The position numbers and the translations under genes were made by a program. Below the pieces are notes generated by a model that was not told the DNA's origin, ran no database searches, and worked only from the letters and a program-made list of their open reading frames with translations. This document shows positions 5,322 to 6,604 of a stretch of 6,604 nucleotides of DNA, piece after piece; the first letter of the stretch is position 1, and each line of letters begins with the position of its first letter. Origin of the DNA: Nitrososphaeraceae archaeon (GTDB taxonomy: Archaea > Thermoproteota > Nitrososphaeria > Nitrososphaerales > Nitrososphaeraceae); the NCBI GenBank assembly GCA_025937665.1, contig JAICQW010000097.1, forward strand, positions 1 through 6,604. Direction: 5' to 3'.

Positions 5322-5342
5322 TCCCCAGAGTAAAATTGGGGA
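5322..5342. repeat. Inverted repeat upstream of the inositol-phosphate synthase promoter
   Basis: TCCCCA at 5322-5327 and TGGGGA at 5337-5342 are perfect 6-bp arms around 9 bases. The G/C-rich arms stand out from the AT-rich surroundings. The repeat lies about 30 bp upstream of the TATA box, outside the predicted mRNA, so it is placed as a DNA operator rather than a leader hairpin. It could instead terminate an upstream rightward transcript, but no T-run follows. Confidence 0.4.
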
Positions 5343-5370
5343 GTGTAAACGTGCGAATACACATATATTG

Positions 5371-5378
5371 TTTAAATA
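5371..5378 (+). promoter_or_regulatory. TATA box for inositol-phosphate synthase
   Basis: TTTAAATA, centred about 25 nt before ATG 5399, the canonical archaeal spacing for a transcript that starts at or next to the start codon. No Shine-Dalgarno sequence lies in front of the ATG, which agrees with leaderless translation. Confidence 0.6.
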
Positions 5379-5398
5379 AATAGGTAAATCAAGCTATC

Positions 5399-6523
5399 AT
5401 GAGCGGTAATAGTAATAGTAATAGTGGAAACAAGAAAGTGAAAGTTGCAATAGCCGGTGTCGGAAACTGTGCTTCTGCATTGTTGCAAGGTATTTCATTT
5501 TATGGTAATAGTTACCCAAAAGGTAATGAGGGTGATAATGTTCAGGATATACCTGAGGGCTTGATTGCATATACCCTAGGGGACATTAAGCCAGGAGATA
5601 TCGAATTCGTCGCGGCGTTTGACGTCGTCGAATCAAAAGTCGGTCATGATCTAGCAGATGCAATTTTTGCTAGTCCCAACAACACGATAAAAATAGCTGA
5701 TGTACCTTCAACTGGTGTTAAAGTACAGAAAGCAAAGGTACTTGATGGTGTTGGTAAACGCCTTAACGAAAGAGTAAAGATATCCGATAGCTCCCCCGTA
5801 GATGTCTCAAAAATATTGAAGGAGACCGGAGCCGAAATACTTGTGAATTATCTTCCTGTTGGTAGCAGAGAGGCAACTAAATATTATGTAGAGCAATGCC
5901 TTGACGCAGGTGTATCTTTTATCAATGCAATACCGGTTTTCATTGCGTCTACCCCGAAATGGCAACAGGCTTTCGCAAACAAGAATCTTCTATGCGCAGG
6001 CGATGATGTCATGAGTCAATTGGGTGCAACAGTATTACACAAGACGCTTGTAAAGCTCTTTGTAGATAGAGGTGTAAAGGTTGATGAAACTTACCAACTA
6101 AATGTTGGAGGTGATATGGATTTCTATAACATGCTCGATGAAGAACGTCTTGAAGACAAGAGAATTAGCAAAACAAGCGCGGTAGCGGCTATGGCTCCAT
6201 ACGAAGTTCCCATGAGAATAGGCCCATCAGACTTTGTGGGATTCCTTGCAAACGACAAGGTATGTTACATATCCATGCGTGGTAGATATTTTGGCAAAGT
6301 TCCAGTAGAAGTAGACGTTAAACTAAAGGTTGTTGATGCGTATAACAGTGCAGGCGTTATGATTGACGCAATTAGAGGTACTAAGCTAGCAATAGATAGA
6401 GGAATCACGGGTCAGCTTGATAGCGTATCAGCATATTGCTTTAAGCACCCTCCAGTTCAAAAACCGTATATGGAAGCAAAGAATTCATTTATGGAGTTTG
6501 TTGAAGGAAAAAGAGAGCGCTAA
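5399..6523 (+). CDS. ino1: Inositol-3-phosphate synthase (myo-inositol-1-phosphate synthase)
   Basis: A 374-residue cytoplasmic enzyme that converts D-glucose 6-phosphate to 1D-myo-inositol 3-phosphate using tightly bound NAD+ in an internal redox cycle. The length fits the compact archaeal/actinobacterial form (M. tuberculosis Ino1 is about 367), not the longer eukaryotic one. Residues 14-26 (VKVAIAGVGNCAS) are the NAD-binding Rossmann turn. The family core follows: AGDDVMSQLGATVLHKTL (200-217), LNVGGDMDFYNML (234-246), ERLEDKRISKTSAV (249-262), RIGPSDFVGFL (273-283) and NSAGVMIDAIRG (316-327). Lysines in the 254-310 region include the expected catalytic ones. Residues 1-12 are a low-complexity Ser/Asn/Gly tail encoded by a hexamer repeat. 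In archaea the product feeds inositol-headgroup membrane lipids; that role here is inferred. The gene has its own leaderless-type promoter and a candidate upstream operator. Confidence 0.95.
   Translation: MSGNSNSNSGNKKVKVAIAGVGNCASALLQGISFYGNSYPKGNEGDNVQDIPEGLIAYTLGDIKPGDIEFVAAFDVVESKVGHDLADAIFASPNNTIKIADVPSTGVKVQKAKVLDGVGKRLNERVKISDSSPVDVSKILKETGAEILVNYLPVGSREATKYYVEQCLDAGVSFINAIPVFIASTPKWQQAFANKNLLCAGDDVMSQLGATVLHKTLVKLFVDRGVKVDETYQLNVGGDMDFYNMLDEERLEDKRISKTSAVAAMAPYEVPMRIGPSDFVGFLANDKVCYISMRGRYFGKVPVEVDVKLKVVDAYNSAGVMIDAIRGTKLAIDRGITGQLDSVSAYCFKHPPVQKPYMEAKNSFMEFVEGKRER
5408..5425 (+). repeat. AATAGT hexamer x3 microsatellite at the 5' end of ino1
   Basis: Three perfect tandem AATAGT units, in frame, encode alternating Asn-Ser residues just after the start codon. 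Gain or loss of a unit would change the tail by two residues without shifting frame, so the repeat can vary between strains with little effect on the enzyme core. Confidence 0.7.
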
Positions 6524-6604
6524 GCTAATCAACATAAATCATCCCCTTGTCTAAAAAAGTATCAATTTAGATCTAATTATTTTGTCAAATAGAATATATT
6601 TACA
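6524..6604. other. Downstream flank of ino1
   Basis: No gene begins within the 81 bases after the stop. A short T-rich stretch (about 6576-6584) could help end transcription. AATATATT at 6593-6600 is a self-complementary TATA-like octamer that might belong to a gene starting just beyond the right edge. Both are weak in AT-rich DNA. Confidence 0.25.

Overview
The window looks like chromosome of a low-GC ammonia-oxidising archaeon (Nitrososphaerota/Thaumarchaeota, perhaps Nitrosocosmicus-like). This is inferred from AT-rich intergenic DNA, TATA boxes about 25 nt upstream of start codons (leaderless archaeal transcripts), few Shine-Dalgarno sites, a NikR-type ribbon-helix-helix regulator, a single-domain archaeal/actinobacterial-type inositol-phosphate synthase, and small secreted Cys-rich proteins. 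No transposase, CRISPR, rRNA or convincing tRNA is visible.

Layout. Positions 1-92 (minus) hold the 5' end of a secreted-protein gene that starts with GTG and runs off the left edge. A gene-poor stretch follows to about 448. At 449-841 (plus) is a NikR-like metal-responsive regulator in which one of the four expected nickel ligands appears to be lysine. At 1070-3460 (plus) is the centrepiece: a 796-residue membrane-anchored protein with two N-terminal membrane helices, an unrecognised region, an HD domain carrying the full metal-site signature of class I cyclic-nucleotide phosphodiesterases, and a C-terminal fold like the TrmB methyltransferase but with its cofactor and catalytic motifs eroded. 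A perfect 17-bp palindrome made of CATAC/GTATG half-sites sits at its predicted transcription start. The same half-site words occur in the E. coli NikR operator, so the neighbouring regulator is an obvious candidate controller. This is inference.

After a gene-poor gap (3461-3837), which on the minus strand contains a possible broken small membrane-protein gene, comes a 78-residue DUF4242/SCO4226-like protein (4074-3838, minus). Divergent from it is a secreted 162-residue protein with seven cysteines (4303-4791). A 50-residue single-helix membrane protein follows (4843-4995), with a 28-codon ORF overlapping its end. The stretch 5060-5250 is ambiguous, with short open frames on both strands. 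The window closes with inositol-3-phosphate synthase (5399-6523), which has a leaderless-type promoter and an upstream inverted repeat; it supplies inositol phosphate, probably for inositol-headgroup lipids.

The genes do not form one operon; most have their own promoter. The strongest candidate for an undescribed system is the regulator plus the membrane phosphodiesterase-like/TrmB-like fusion.
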